Below are positions 1 through 7,498 of a stretch of DNA of 44,717 nt, piece after piece. This DNA is from an uncultured Eubacteriales bacterium (GTDB taxonomy: Bacteria > Bacillota > Clostridia > Oscillospirales > Oscillospiraceae): positions 1 through 44,717 of the forward strand of contig UQXG01000002.1 of NCBI GenBank assembly GCA_900544945.1, written 5' to 3'. Both the position numbers and the translations under genes were made by a program. The notes beneath the pieces were generated by a model. It worked only from the letters and a program-made list of their open reading frames with translations, did not search any database and was not told where the DNA came from. The stretch's first letter is position 1. Each line of letters begins with the position of its first letter.

Positions 1-218
1 ACATATCATGTCAAGAAAGTCAAATTTTCGGTATATTTTTTGTATTATGTTAACTTTTTAAGAAATTATGTAAACGCTTTGGCTCACGTTCCGGCCATTT
101 CTCCTGCCGGACATCCAAATTGGCGAGAAGCCGAAGAATTGGGAAAGCTTCCCGATTTTGCCGGAGACTGTAGTGTTTTTCACCAAAAAATTTCAGTTTT
201 CTTTGGGGAAAACGTCAT
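1..218. other. AT-rich leader region with no gene recognised
   Basis: This stretch lies upstream of the carD-like gene. The first 70 bases are strongly AT-rich, then composition becomes mixed. Short self-complementary pieces occur (for example ggg-aagctt-ccc near 147-160) but I recognise no riboswitch, RNA gene or credible protein. An open frame at 40-285 has no ribosome binding site and no recognisable sequence. The region may hold upstream regulatory sequence or the tail of something outside the window. Confidence 0.4.
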
Positions 219-248
219 TTGCTTTTTTCCTCTTTTTTTTGATAAAAT
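219..248 (+). promoter_or_regulatory. Candidate promoter of the carD-like gene
   Basis: A TTGCTT box (219-224) and a TAAAAT box (243-248) are separated by 18 bases, with a T-rich spacer. Transcription would start near 255, about 35 bases before the chosen ATG at 290. The match to the vegetative consensus is fair, not strong. Confidence 0.45.
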
Positions 249-289
249 ACAATCAGAACAAAACTACAGGAAGGGTGGGTGTTGAAAAC

Positions 290-775
290 ATGCCTCAGGA
301 AGGCAGCTTTATCAGCTATTGCGGCCACGGCGTATGCCGGATCGACGGCCTGCGGAAAATGAATTTCGGTAAGGGAGAACAGGATTACCTGGTGATTGCG
401 CCGCTCAGTGAAAACGGTGCCACCATTTATCTGTCTGCTGACAATCCAAAAATCCAAACAAAAATCCGCCCGGTGCTGACCAAGGCGGAAATCGATTCCG
501 TTCTCGCCGGAATCCGGTCGGAACGGATGACCTGGATTGAGGATCGGAAGGCACGGGTGGCCCGGTTCCAGCAGATTCTCTCCCAGTCCGAGCCAAGAAC
601 TCTGCTTCTGATGGCATTTTGTCTCCAGGCCCGCCGGGAGGAAAAGGGGCTGCCCTCCAGCGAGCTGGAGATTCTTCACAAGGCCCAGAATATCATTGAG
701 CAGGAATTTTCCTTCGCTCTGGAGCTTCCCAAGCAGGAGATCCGGCAGTACATTCACGAGCGGGTTTTGGACTGA
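290..775 (+). CDS. CarD-like / CdnL-TRCF-type transcription regulator
   Basis: Predicted 161-residue cytoplasmic protein. The N-terminal part (about residues 3-60, beginning EGSFISYCGHGVCRI) has the beta-rich CarD/TRCF RNA-polymerase-interacting pattern: a short G-x-x-V/I opening, then a K-M-x-F stretch and a YLVI strand. The rest (about 65-161) looks all-helical, as in CarD/CdnL proteins. These bind the RNAP beta subunit and stabilise open promoter complexes, often at rRNA and growth genes. I chose ATG 290 because the Pfam-like domain starts there and a purine-rich stretch (268-279) precedes it; a longer reading from 158 has no plausible N-terminus. It is the only clear plus-strand gene and is convergent with the acetyltransferase, sharing a terminator. 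The family call is fairly secure; its exact target promoters cannot be read. Confidence 0.8.
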   Translation: MPQEGSFISYCGHGVCRIDGLRKMNFGKGEQDYLVIAPLSENGATIYLSADNPKIQTKIRPVLTKAEIDSVLAGIRSERMTWIEDRKARVARFQQILSQSEPRTLLLMAFCLQARREEKGLPSSELEILHKAQNIIEQEFSFALELPKQEIRQYIHERVLD

Positions 776-788
776 TTCCGCTGAGATG

Positions 789-825
789 AAATCGCCGCAC
801 AATTTTGTCAATTGTGCGGCGATTT
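789..825. terminator. Bidirectional intrinsic terminator
   Basis: A perfect 16-bp stem (789-804 with 810-825) closes a 5-base loop. On plus it runs into T residues (ending carD-like); on minus it is followed by TTTCATC-type sequence (ending the acetyltransferase). It sits exactly between the two convergent stop codons. Confidence 0.85.
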
Positions 826-830
826 TTCCG

Positions 831-1427
831 TTACCTGTCCCAACAGGTTTTCTTGTCCTCTTCCGTAATGGCCCGGATTACTTTACAGGGATTACCCACC
901 GCAACGCAGTTTCCGGGAATGTCCTTGACCACAACGCTTCCGCCGCCGATGACCACATTGCTTCCGATGGTGACTACGGGCATGACCTGAACCCCCGCGC
1001 CAATCCAGACATTGTCGCCAACCGTAATGGAATACGCATATTCCAGCCCCCGGTTCCGGCGCTCAAAATCAATGGGGTGCCCGGCTGTATGGAAGCCGCA
1101 GTCCGGCCCAATGAACACGTTGTCCCCAAAGGTCACTTTGGCTCCATCCAGAATCACCAGGTTGTGATTGGCGTAGAAATTTTCGCCCAGCTCGATATTG
1201 TAGCCGTAATCGCACCAGAAGGGAGCCGTAAGGGTAAAATTCTCTCCGGTTTTCCCCAGAAGCTTCTTCAGGACTTCCTGCTGGCTCGCCCTGTCTGAGG
1301 GGCGAAGCTGGTTGTATTGATGGCAAAGATCCTTCGCTTTGTCTCTTTCCTCCAGCAGAGCCCGGTCGTAGTTTGCGTCATAGAGCATCTGAGCGCACAT
1401 TTTTTCTTTCTCTGTCATCGTTCTCAT
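831..1427 (-). CDS. Sugar O-acetyltransferase (maltose/galactoside acetyltransferase type)
   Basis: 198-residue cytoplasmic enzyme of the left-handed beta-helix (hexapeptide) acyltransferases, which move acetyl from acetyl-CoA to a sugar hydroxyl. Residues about 5-60 form the helical N-terminal domain typical of the Maa/LacA group (EKEKM...LYDANY). From about 75 onward come I/V/L-G-x-x-x-x repeats such as NIELGENF, VTFGDNVFIG and ITVGDNVWIG. The expected catalytic histidine is H117 in HTAGHP. Full length for the family. It lies 18 bases downstream of pepD on the same strand and probably shares its transcript. The true acceptor is unknown for most such proteins, so a maa or lacA name is not assigned. 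Confidence 0.85.
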   Translation of the reverse strand: MRTMTEKEKMCAQMLYDANYDRALLEERDKAKDLCHQYNQLRPSDRASQQEVLKKLLGKTGENFTLTAPFWCDYGYNIELGENFYANHNLVILDGAKVTFGDNVFIGPDCGFHTAGHPIDFERRNRGLEYAYSITVGDNVWIGAGVQVMPVVTIGSNVVIGGGSVVVKDIPGNCVAVGNPCKVIRAITEEDKKTCWDR

Positions 1428-1445
1428 TTCTTCCCGGAAAGGCCC

Positions 1446-2888
1446 TTACAGATTCTTCAGTACTTCCAGCAGGAAGCGCCAGGTGCGCTGGACGGAGGCG
1501 ATGTCCAGCCGCTCCCGGCTGGTGTGGATATCCAGAATGTCCGGGCCGATGGACACGCAGTCCAGGCCACTTAGCCGCTCACTGAACAGGCCGCATTCCA
1601 GTCCCGCGTGGATAGCCTCTACCCGGGGCTCGGCTCCGAACAGTTCCCGGTAGATGGGCACCATGGTATCCCGCAGGTGGGATTCCTTCCGGTATTCCCA
1701 GGCGGGATACTCCCCATCCTGGCTGTAGGTGCCGTCCAGCATTCCCGCAAGCGCGCGCAGCTGCTCCAAAAGCTCCTTCTTCTCCGCATTCACGCTGCTG
1801 CGCACGGAGAAGGTGACGCTGAACCGGTCGCCCAGCTTGGCAATACCCAGGTTCAGGCTGGTCTGCACCAGGCCCGCAATATCGGCGCTCCACTTCTGCA
1901 CCCCGTTGGGGGCGGAGCACAAAAGGCTAATGACCTTGGCGGTAGACTCGGTGGTCAGGCTGTTGCCTCCCAGGGCATCCACGTCAAAGGCCTGAATCAC
2001 CGCCTCCGGCTCATCATATTCCGCCCGGATCTCCTCCTGGAGGGTCTGGGCGATTTCGTTGATCCGCTCCAGGTGAATGCCCATGGCAACCAGGTTCACC
2101 CGGCAGGAACGGGGAATGGCGTTGCCCTTGCTGCCGCCGGTGAAGGAGGTCAGGCACAGGGGCATAAGCTTCTGAATCCGGCTCAGGAATTCCCCCATGA
2201 CCTTGTTGGCGTTGGCACGCTTCCGGTGGATATCCGCACCGGAGTGGCCGCCCTGAAGGCCGTCCACGCTGAGCCGGATGCAGGGGCCGTAAACCGCCCG
2301 CCGCTCCACAGGCAGTTCGATGGTGGCTGTGCAGCCGCCGGCACAGGAAACGGTGAAAATGCCCTCGGCCTCGGAGTCCAGATTGATCATGGTTCTGCCC
2401 TGGAGCACGGACATATCCATAGCGTCCGCGCCCAGGAGTCCGATCTCCTCCTCGGTGGTGCATACCAGCTCCACGGGAGGATGGGGAATGGTCGGGTCTG
2501 CCAGCAGAGCCAGGCCCATGGCAATGGCGATGCCGTCGTCGCCGCCCAGCGTCGTACCCTTGGCAAACACAAATTGGCCGTCGTGGGTCACGTCCAAGCC
2601 CTGGGTGGCCATGTCAATGGGGCAGTCCGAATCCTTCTCGCAGACCATGTCCAGATGGCCCTGCAAAATCACGGTGGGGTGGTTTTCCAGGCCGCAGGTG
2701 CCGGGGCCATAGACAATCACATTGTTCATTTCATCCTGAACGTACCGAAGGCCGTGGGCCTTGGCAAAGTCCACCACATAATCCGACACGGCCTTTGTAT
2801 TCCGGGAGCCATGGGGAATGGCACAGATTTCCTCAAAATAACCGAAAACGGACCCGGGCTCCAGACCCGCCAATTTCTTCGTTTCCAT
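1446..2888 (-). CDS. pepD: Aminoacyl-histidine (cytosol non-specific) dipeptidase, M20 family
   Basis: 480 residues, the usual PepD length. It hydrolyses dipeptides with broad specificity in the cytoplasm, using two metal ions. Visible metal/catalytic signatures are HLD (H78, D80), GGDDG (117-119 region) and the TTEEEIG acid pair (about 146-148); GHLDMVCEKD is diagnostic of PepD rather than other M20 enzymes. The central dimerisation domain lies around 200-390. The start has a GGAG ribosome binding site about 8 bases upstream. It is preceded by a candidate promoter and followed by the acetyltransferase. A role in peptide nitrogen scavenging is expected from the family. Confidence 0.93.
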   Translation of the reverse strand: METKKLAGLEPGSVFGYFEEICAIPHGSRNTKAVSDYVVDFAKAHGLRYVQDEMNNVIVYGPGTCGLENHPTVILQGHLDMVCEKDSDCPIDMATQGLDVTHDGQFVFAKGTTLGGDDGIAIAMGLALLADPTIPHPPVELVCTTEEEIGLLGADAMDMSVLQGRTMINLDSEAEGIFTVSCAGGCTATIELPVERRAVYGPCIRLSVDGLQGGHSGADIHRKRANANKVMGEFLSRIQKLMPLCLTSFTGGSKGNAIPRSCRVNLVAMGIHLERINEIAQTLQEEIRAEYDEPEAVIQAFDVDALGGNSLTTESTAKVISLLCSAPNGVQKWSADIAGLVQTSLNLGIAKLGDRFSVTFSVRSSVNAEKKELLEQLRALAGMLDGTYSQDGEYPAWEYRKESHLRDTMVPIYRELFGAEPRVEAIHAGLECGLFSERLSGLDCVSIGPDILDIHTSRERLDIASVQRTWRFLLEVLKNL

Positions 2889-2922
2889 AATTCTCGCTCC
2901 TTTTCATTTACTTTACTGCTCT

Positions 2923-2951
2923 ATCCTATCACAGGATTATGAATAAGTCTA
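2923..2951 (-). promoter_or_regulatory. Candidate promoter of pepD
   Basis: On minus, TAGACT (2946-2951) and TAGGAT (2923-2928) are 17 bases apart. The -10 box is about 35 bases from the pepD start codon. The -35 match is partial (4 of 6). Confidence 0.4.
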
Positions 2952-3003
2952 CCGAAAATCCGAAAGGGCTTTGGACGGCTTTTCGTCAAAGGCTGCCGAA
3001 GGC

Positions 3004-3717
3004 TCAGGGAGCCAGCAGAAATGTCTTCAATTTGTCCAAATCGTTATTGAGAATCAGCTCGTCCGGTACGCCGATTTCCTCCACCAGAGCCTGAGCCATG
3101 GTAAAGTTTCCTACATAGGAGGGGTCATGGGCATCGGTGTTGATAATAATGGGCACGCCCATTTCCGCACATAGGGGCAGCATCTCATGGTAGTTTTTCA
3201 CGCAGCCCGGGCGAAGCTTGGGCTTGCGCAGGGAGCTGTTGTTCATCTCCAAGGCCTTGCCCAGGGCCTTGGCACCGGCAACCAGGGCGGGATAATCCAC
3301 CGGGTAGGTATCGCAGTCCGGATGGGAGATGAACTTCACCTTGCCGATGGCCAGACAGGAAAGGATGTTGTCCGTATTCTTCACCTTGCCCGCATCCTCA
3401 TAGCACAGACCGTGAATGCCCGCAATGGCGTAGTCCAGGCATTTCAGATGCCGGGCATCCAGATCCACGGTGCCGTCATTCAGCACGTTCACCTCGCTGC
3501 CGTAGAGCATTTCCACGCCATACAGCTCCCGGGGAGCGTCGATCAGGTTCCGGAAGTAGATGGGCTGCACCGTACCGGGGATACCGGGGCCGTGCTCGGT
3601 GACGCCGATGGCCAGCAGCTTTTTCTCCGAGGCGGCAAAAGCCAGCTCCCGGATGGTGCCGAAGGCATGGCCGCTCATAACAGAGTGCATATGTAAATCC
3701 GCAATCAATGGTTTCAT
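3004..3717 (-). CDS. PHP-domain phosphatase/hydrolase (YcdX-like)
   Basis: 237-residue cytoplasmic PHP metalloenzyme. The metal-binding signatures are DLHMHS at residues 7-12 (H9, H11), the GVTEHG segment near 38-43, a GSEVNV glutamate near 75, the SHPD histidine in the middle and NTDAHD near 193-198. This pattern fits the YcdX subgroup, trinuclear-metal phosphatases with poorly known substrates, rather than HisJ histidinol phosphatase or a polymerase-associated PHP domain. Start ATG 3717 has an AGAGGA purine stretch about 10 bases upstream. It stands alone between pepD and a repeat element; no clear promoter was found, because the region just upstream of its leader is that repeat. Confidence 0.8.
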   Translation of the reverse strand: MKPLIADLHMHSVMSGHAFGTIRELAFAASEKKLLAIGVTEHGPGIPGTVQPIYFRNLIDAPRELYGVEMLYGSEVNVLNDGTVDLDARHLKCLDYAIAGIHGLCYEDAGKVKNTDNILSCLAIGKVKFISHPDCDTYPVDYPALVAGAKALGKALEMNNSSLRKPKLRPGCVKNYHEMLPLCAEMGVPIIINTDAHDPSYVGNFTMAQALVEEIGVPDELILNNDLDKLKTFLLAP

Positions 3718-3760
3718 AAATATCTGTCCTCTCTAAGAAAACGTGGAATAGAATTCATCT

Positions 3761-3923
3761 GGGAAGCTCTGAGGAAATCGGCAAGAGCTGGGAGCGAGAG
3801 ATTTTTCGCTAGCCGAAGGTTCCGGAAGCGGAGGAATACTTTGTGTATTTCCCGCTTTCGGAACCGCACGGATAGCGGAAAAGATCCGCTATCCAGCCGC
3901 AGACGATTTTCTCAGAGTTTCCC
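3761..3923. repeat. 163-base imperfect palindromic intergenic element with 20-base terminal inverted repeats
   Basis: The ends (3761-3780 and 3904-3923) are inverted repeats matching at 18 of 20 positions. Inside are two more hairpins: an imperfect one around 3819-3867 (GGTTCCGGAAGCG paired with CGCTTTCGGAACC) and a perfect 10-bp one at about 3870-3894 (GGATAGCGGA / TCCGCTATCC). The whole can fold as a branched structure. The first 40 bases recur at 44678-44717 with two differences, so it is a dispersed element. It encodes no protein and looks like a non-autonomous MITE- or REP-type element. Confidence 0.8.
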
Positions 3924-3934
3924 TTAAAAAGTAA

Positions 3935-3962
3935 AAGACCACGGAAATGCTTCCGTGGTCTT
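3935..3962 (-). terminator. Intrinsic terminator after secG
   Basis: A perfect 12-bp stem (3935-3946 with 3951-3962) with a 4-base loop, followed on minus by TTTTACTTTTT. It lies just downstream of the secG stop. Confidence 0.85.
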
Positions 3963-3974
3963 GTCGGCAGTTCA

Positions 3975-4211
3975 TTACACCAGGCTCAGAGCCAGGGTCA
4001 GCAGAACCCATACCAGGGCGATCCACTTGGTCAAGGACGCCAGCTTGGCATCCAGATTGCCCTGCTTATTCTTGCTCAGGTAAGTCTCGGAAGCACCGGT
4101 CAGCGCGCTGGACAGGCCAGCCTCCTTGCCGGACTGCAGCAGTACCACCACGATCAGCGCGATGGAGCAGATTGCCTCAATCACGATCAGAACCGTTTTC
4201 AAAGTCCCCAT
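3975..4211 (-). CDS. secG: Preprotein translocase subunit SecG
   Basis: 78-residue membrane protein with two transmembrane segments (about 3-23 and 57-76) joined by a short loop containing GLSSALTGASETYL, which matches the conserved SecG loop. It is the accessory subunit of the SecYEG channel and assists SecA-driven export. I placed the start at ATG 4211: GGAGG lies about 8 bases upstream and the protein then begins directly with the first membrane helix. A longer frame reaching 4310 adds a non-homologous N-terminus that is really the mRNA leader. A good promoter lies upstream and a strong terminator downstream, so it is probably monocistronic. Confidence 0.92.
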   Translation of the reverse strand: MGTLKTVLIVIEAICSIALIVVVLLQSGKEAGLSSALTGASETYLSKNKQGNLDAKLASLTKWIALVWVLLTLALSLV

Positions 4212-4261
4212 TGTCAGTAACCTCCTTCCGCTTCGAACTTGCGGAACACGCAAAGGGAAAT

Positions 4262-4327
4262 GGCTCAAAAATATTGTGAGCCTTATAATAGCCAATACAG
4301 TATAGCACAAGAGAAAGCAAATAGCAA
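4262..4327 (-). promoter_or_regulatory. secG promoter with leader hairpin
   Basis: On minus, TTGCTA (4322-4327) and TATACT (4299-4304) have a 17-base spacer. The transcript leader would contain a small hairpin (GGCTCA 4277-4282 side pairing with TGAGCC 4262-4267 side) before the secG ribosome binding site. The role of the hairpin is unknown. Confidence 0.6.
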
Positions 4328-4349
4328 GGGGAAATTCGTAGGTTTTTGA

Positions 4350-5474
4350 TTATTTCTGTACCCAGTTGCCGGTGGCAAGGCAGTTCAAGTAGCTTTCGAT
4401 GAAGGGATCCAGGGCGCCGTCCATGACGGCGTTCACATTGGAGGTCTCACAGCCGGTGCGGGTGTCCTTCACCAGGGTGTAGGGCATGAACACATAGTTG
4501 CGGATCTGGCTGCCCCACTCGATCTTCTGCTGAACGCCCTTGATATCGTTGATGTTCGCCAGGTGCTCCCGCTCCCGGATCTCCACCAGCTTGGAGCGAA
4601 GCATCCGCAGACAGGTCTCCTTGTTCTGGAACTGGCTCCGCTCGGTCTGGCAGGAAACCACGATGCCGGACTTGTGAATCAGTCGGACGGCAGAGGAGGT
4701 CTTGTTGACCTTCTGGCCGCCGGCTCCGGAGGAGCGGTAAACCTGCATTTCGTAGTCCTCCGGGCGAATCTCGAAGTCCTCGGACGCGTCCTCGATCTCC
4801 GGAATCACCTCCACCGCGGAGAAAGAGGTCTGGCGGCGGGCGTTGGCGTCAAAGGGTGACACCCGCACCAGCCGATGAACGCCGTTCTCCCCCTTCAAAA
4901 AGCCGTAGGCATTCTCGCCGGTGACCATAATGGAGGCGGACTTGATACCAGCCTCATCGCCCTCCTGGTAGTCCAGCAGCTGGTACTGGAAGCCGTGGCG
5001 CTCCGCCCAGCGGGTATACATCCGGTAGAGCATCTGGCACCAGTCCTGGGCCTCGGTGCCGCCAGCACCGGCCTGGAAGCTCATAATGGCGTTGTTCTTG
5101 TCATACTTGCCGGTGAGCAGGGTCTCCAGGCGGCAGGCCTCCATCTCCTGGGTCAGGGTCTCGAACCCCTCCTTCAGCTCCTCCAGCATGGAGTCGTCGT
5201 CCTCCTCCTGAGCCATCTCGCAGATGGTCATCAGGTCGTCCCAGGCAGACAGCATTTTCTCATACCGCTCGATCTTGGTTTCCGTCTGCCGGGTCTTCAC
5301 CACGACTTTCTGGCTTTTCTCCGGGTCATCCCAGAAGCCGGGAGCCTCCTGCATGGCGTGAAGCCGCTCCAGCTCGTTTTTCAGTCCCTCCACGTTCAGG
5401 GAATCCGCCAGACCCTCCAGGGCCGGGCGGCAATCGTTCAGTTTCTGCTTGTAAACGTCAAATTCAATATTCAT
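4350..5474 (-). CDS. prfB: Peptide chain release factor 2 (RF2)
   Basis: 374-residue class I release factor that reads UGA and UAA stop codons and triggers peptide release in the ribosome. The codon-recognition tripeptide SPF is at 206-208, and the GGQ hydrolysis motif is at 252-254 within SSGAGGQKVNKTSS. Helical domain 1 spans about 1-110. SPF rather than the PxT motif makes this RF2, not RF1. The reading frame is continuous: the in-frame UGA autoregulatory frameshift site found near codon 26 in many prfB genes is absent here. A promoter lies upstream; no clear terminator follows. RNA downstream could run towards secG, which has its own promoter. Confidence 0.96.
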   Translation of the reverse strand: MNIEFDVYKQKLNDCRPALEGLADSLNVEGLKNELERLHAMQEAPGFWDDPEKSQKVVVKTRQTETKIERYEKMLSAWDDLMTICEMAQEEDDDSMLEELKEGFETLTQEMEACRLETLLTGKYDKNNAIMSFQAGAGGTEAQDWCQMLYRMYTRWAERHGFQYQLLDYQEGDEAGIKSASIMVTGENAYGFLKGENGVHRLVRVSPFDANARRQTSFSAVEVIPEIEDASEDFEIRPEDYEMQVYRSSGAGGQKVNKTSSAVRLIHKSGIVVSCQTERSQFQNKETCLRMLRSKLVEIREREHLANINDIKGVQQKIEWGSQIRNYVFMPYTLVKDTRTGCETSNVNAVMDGALDPFIESYLNCLATGNWVQK

Positions 5475-5511
5475 AAACCATTCGCTCTCATTTCGTCAAA
5501 TTACGAATCCT

Positions 5512-5539
5512 AGTATACCAAAAAAGTCCATGATTGCAA
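5512..5539 (-). promoter_or_regulatory. prfB promoter
   Basis: On minus, TTGCAA (5534-5539) and TATACT (5512-5517) are 16 bases apart. It lies in the 88-base gap after the last polysaccharide gene, where I see no convincing terminator, so prfB may also receive read-through from that operon. Confidence 0.55.
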
Positions 5540-5562
5540 GCATTTTTTCTTGGCGAAAACCA

Positions 5563-6534
5563 TCAGGGAAAGAAATTCTCAATATCTGCGGTCTTCCGAC
5601 GGGACTGGCAGTCCGCAAGGAGGGCATCCGTTGGGGTGATGAGCAGGCGGAGAAGACCCTTCCAGAGATATCGGGGCGGGAACCGGTTTCCGAAGTGGCA
5701 GAGGTATTCCCGCAGGCCTGATTTTAAGGCTTCCAGACTTCTTTCTGTGTTCCCGGTGTTGCCGGACAGGTACCAGAGGGCATCCAGGTAATTCTCGTCG
5801 AAGGCCCGGGAAAGGGCGGGAATCTGAGCGCAAACTTTCTGCCGCCGCTTGGCAACGCTGTCCAGGCCGTCCAGAATCCGCTGCTCGGCAGCTGCCGGGG
5901 AGCCCATGACACTGGAAGCCCGTTTGCGGTAGTTATAAATTACCCGATCAGTGCAGACCACCTTCCGAGGCTGCAAAAAGCCCTGATAGGTAAAGTATTC
6001 ATCGTCGATTTTATGGCCTTCCTCAAAGAAGACCCCGTCGAAAATTTCCCGGCGGTAGAGCTTGTTCCACAGCAGGGCGCAGGAAAAGTCCTTTGGAAAC
6101 CGGAGAAGGTAGTTGAAGCCCTCCAAAGTTTCCGGTTTGAGGGGCTTGGCCTCCGTCCGGCTCCGGTAGACCTCCCGAAAGGCCCCCTGAACCGCATCCG
6201 CCTGGGCTTCCTCCAGGGTCTTTACCAGAAAGCCGTAGACACCCGGCTCTAGGTAGTCGTCGCTGTCCACAAAGCTCAGATATTTCCCGGTGGCTGCCCG
6301 GAGACCGGCGTTTTTGGCCGATGCCGCGCCGCCGTTTTTCTGGTGAATCACCTGAATTCTGGAATCCTGGGCGGCAAACTGGTCGCAAATTGCGCCGGAA
6401 TCGTCTGTGGAGCCGTCATCAATGAGAAGCACCTGCAAATCCCCATAGTCCTGATTCAGAACACTCTCCAGGCACTGGGGAAGATAGGCCGCTACATTAT
6501 AGACTGGGACAATGACGGAAATGGTCTCATTCAC
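5563..6534 (-). CDS. Glycosyltransferase family 2
   Basis: 323 residues, last gene of the polysaccharide locus. GT-A fold transferase expected at the inner membrane face, adding a sugar from a nucleotide donor to a lipid-linked glycan. It opens with TISVIVPVYNV, has the LIDDGSTDDSG nucleotide-binding loop and the VDSDDY DXD-type metal site near residue 90, and later LLWNKLYRRE, a motif shared with the neighbouring GT2 proteins. I chose a GTG start (6534): it overlaps the previous stop as GTGA and is preceded by GGGGAG, whereas the longer ATG reading adds a non-homologous N-terminus inside the upstream gene. The C-terminal about 100 residues are variable. Donor and acceptor cannot be read. Confidence 0.85.
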   Translation of the reverse strand: MNETISVIVPVYNVAAYLPQCLESVLNQDYGDLQVLLIDDGSTDDSGAICDQFAAQDSRIQVIHQKNGGAASAKNAGLRAATGKYLSFVDSDDYLEPGVYGFLVKTLEEAQADAVQGAFREVYRSRTEAKPLKPETLEGFNYLLRFPKDFSCALLWNKLYRREIFDGVFFEEGHKIDDEYFTYQGFLQPRKVVCTDRVIYNYRKRASSVMGSPAAAEQRILDGLDSVAKRRQKVCAQIPALSRAFDENYLDALWYLSGNTGNTERSLEALKSGLREYLCHFGNRFPPRYLWKGLLRLLITPTDALLADCQSRRKTADIENFFP

Positions 6535-7496
6535 CCTTGCTTCTCCCCTTTCTGCCGGGTCCGGCGGGATATCAGCCACCACAAGGGCTTGCAGGGATAG
6601 GCTGCCTCATAAGCCCAGAGATTTTTAGGCGGGAGACAGCCGCAGAACTTTGCCAGCTTTAGTGCCCGCCGCAGCTTTTTCCTTAGCTCCAGTCGAAAGA
6701 CCTTCGGGGCCTGGGGAATCTGCTCATAGGTGCCGTAAAGGTAGCTTTTTACCGCTTTTTCCAGCAATTTCCCATCATTCCGCTCCTGGGCAAAGGCGAC
6801 CTGTTCCTCAAAGGCCTCCAGCACATCCAGCCGCTTGGGACTCCAGGCGGATTTCATAATGCCGGCAGGGTTCTGGTAATAGGCGTAGAGCACCCGGGGG
6901 CTGAAGCCCACCTCCTTTACCTGGTACACCAGGCGGTAGGTGGTGAATTCGTCCTCATGGAGCTTGCCCACAGGATAGCGAAGCTCCTGAAACAGGGAGC
7001 GGTGGTAGAGCTTGTTCCAGGCCGTAGCGGTGCTGCCGTTGTGAAAGCGGCCGCAGTAGTAGTCGCCGCTGGAAAGCTTCCGTACCTCCCCGTCCGGCTG
7101 AGCCGGGAAATCCTCTCCGGAGGTGCGGAAATAGTCGCAGATGCTGAGCTTGCACAGGGTCTTCTCGGCGGTTTCGTAAAGCACCTTCAAAAAATCCGGG
7201 TGCACCCAGTCGTCGCTGTCCACAAAGGCGATCCACCGGCTGACACTGTTTGCGAAAACCCAGTCAATGCCGGTATTCCGGGCGGCGGACAGACCGCCGT
7301 TTTCCTGGTGAATCACATGAACCCGGCTGTCCCGAAGGGCGTAACCGTCGCACAGGACACCGCAGCCGTCCGGGGAGCCGTCGTCCACCAGAATCAGCTC
7401 GAAATCCCGGTAGGTCTGAGCCAGGATGCTCTCCACACAGCGGCTCAGGAAGGCCTCCACCTTGTAAACCGGCACGATCACACTGATGTTCGCCAT
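6531..7496 (-). CDS. Glycosyltransferase family 2
   Basis: 321 residues. N-terminal GT-A domain with ISVIVPVYKV, LILVDDGSPDGCG, the ENGGLSAARNTG loop and FVDSDDW near residue 93 as the DXD-type site. A second block, WNKLYHRSLF followed by LHEDEFTTYRL (about 165-195), recurs in the GT2 proteins at 9277 and 14480 and includes the probable catalytic acidic residues. Two bases separate it from the GT32 upstream and it overlaps the next gene by four. It is clearly paralogous to the other GT2 genes here. Sugar specificity is unknown. Confidence 0.88.
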   Translation of the reverse strand: MANISVIVPVYKVEAFLSRCVESILAQTYRDFELILVDDGSPDGCGVLCDGYALRDSRVHVIHQENGGLSAARNTGIDWVFANSVSRWIAFVDSDDWVHPDFLKVLYETAEKTLCKLSICDYFRTSGEDFPAQPDGEVRKLSSGDYYCGRFHNGSTATAWNKLYHRSLFQELRYPVGKLHEDEFTTYRLVYQVKEVGFSPRVLYAYYQNPAGIMKSAWSPKRLDVLEAFEEQVAFAQERNDGKLLEKAVKSYLYGTYEQIPQAPKVFRLELRKKLRRALKLAKFCGCLPPKNLWAYEAAYPCKPLWWLISRRTRQKGEKQG

Positions 7497-7498
7497 GG

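Noticed and set aside
1..218. Riboswitch upstream of carD-like
   Set aside because: Short palindromes are present but no known aptamer pattern could be recognised.
40..285. 81-residue plus-strand open frame before carD-like
   Set aside because: No ribosome binding site, low-complexity F-rich end from T-runs, overlaps the promoter and start of the real gene.
215..811. 198-residue minus-strand open frame opposite carD-like
   Set aside because: Fully antisense to a recognisable gene, no family resemblance and it runs through the terminator.
1608..2942. 444-residue plus-strand open frame opposite pepD
   Set aside because: Gly/His/Gln-rich mirror frame caused by GC-rich codon bias; PepD motifs on minus are decisive.
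5475..5562. Terminator of the polysaccharide locus after the last GT2
   Set aside because: Only a weak TGG/CCA hairpin with an A-run on the wrong side; not supported as a terminator.
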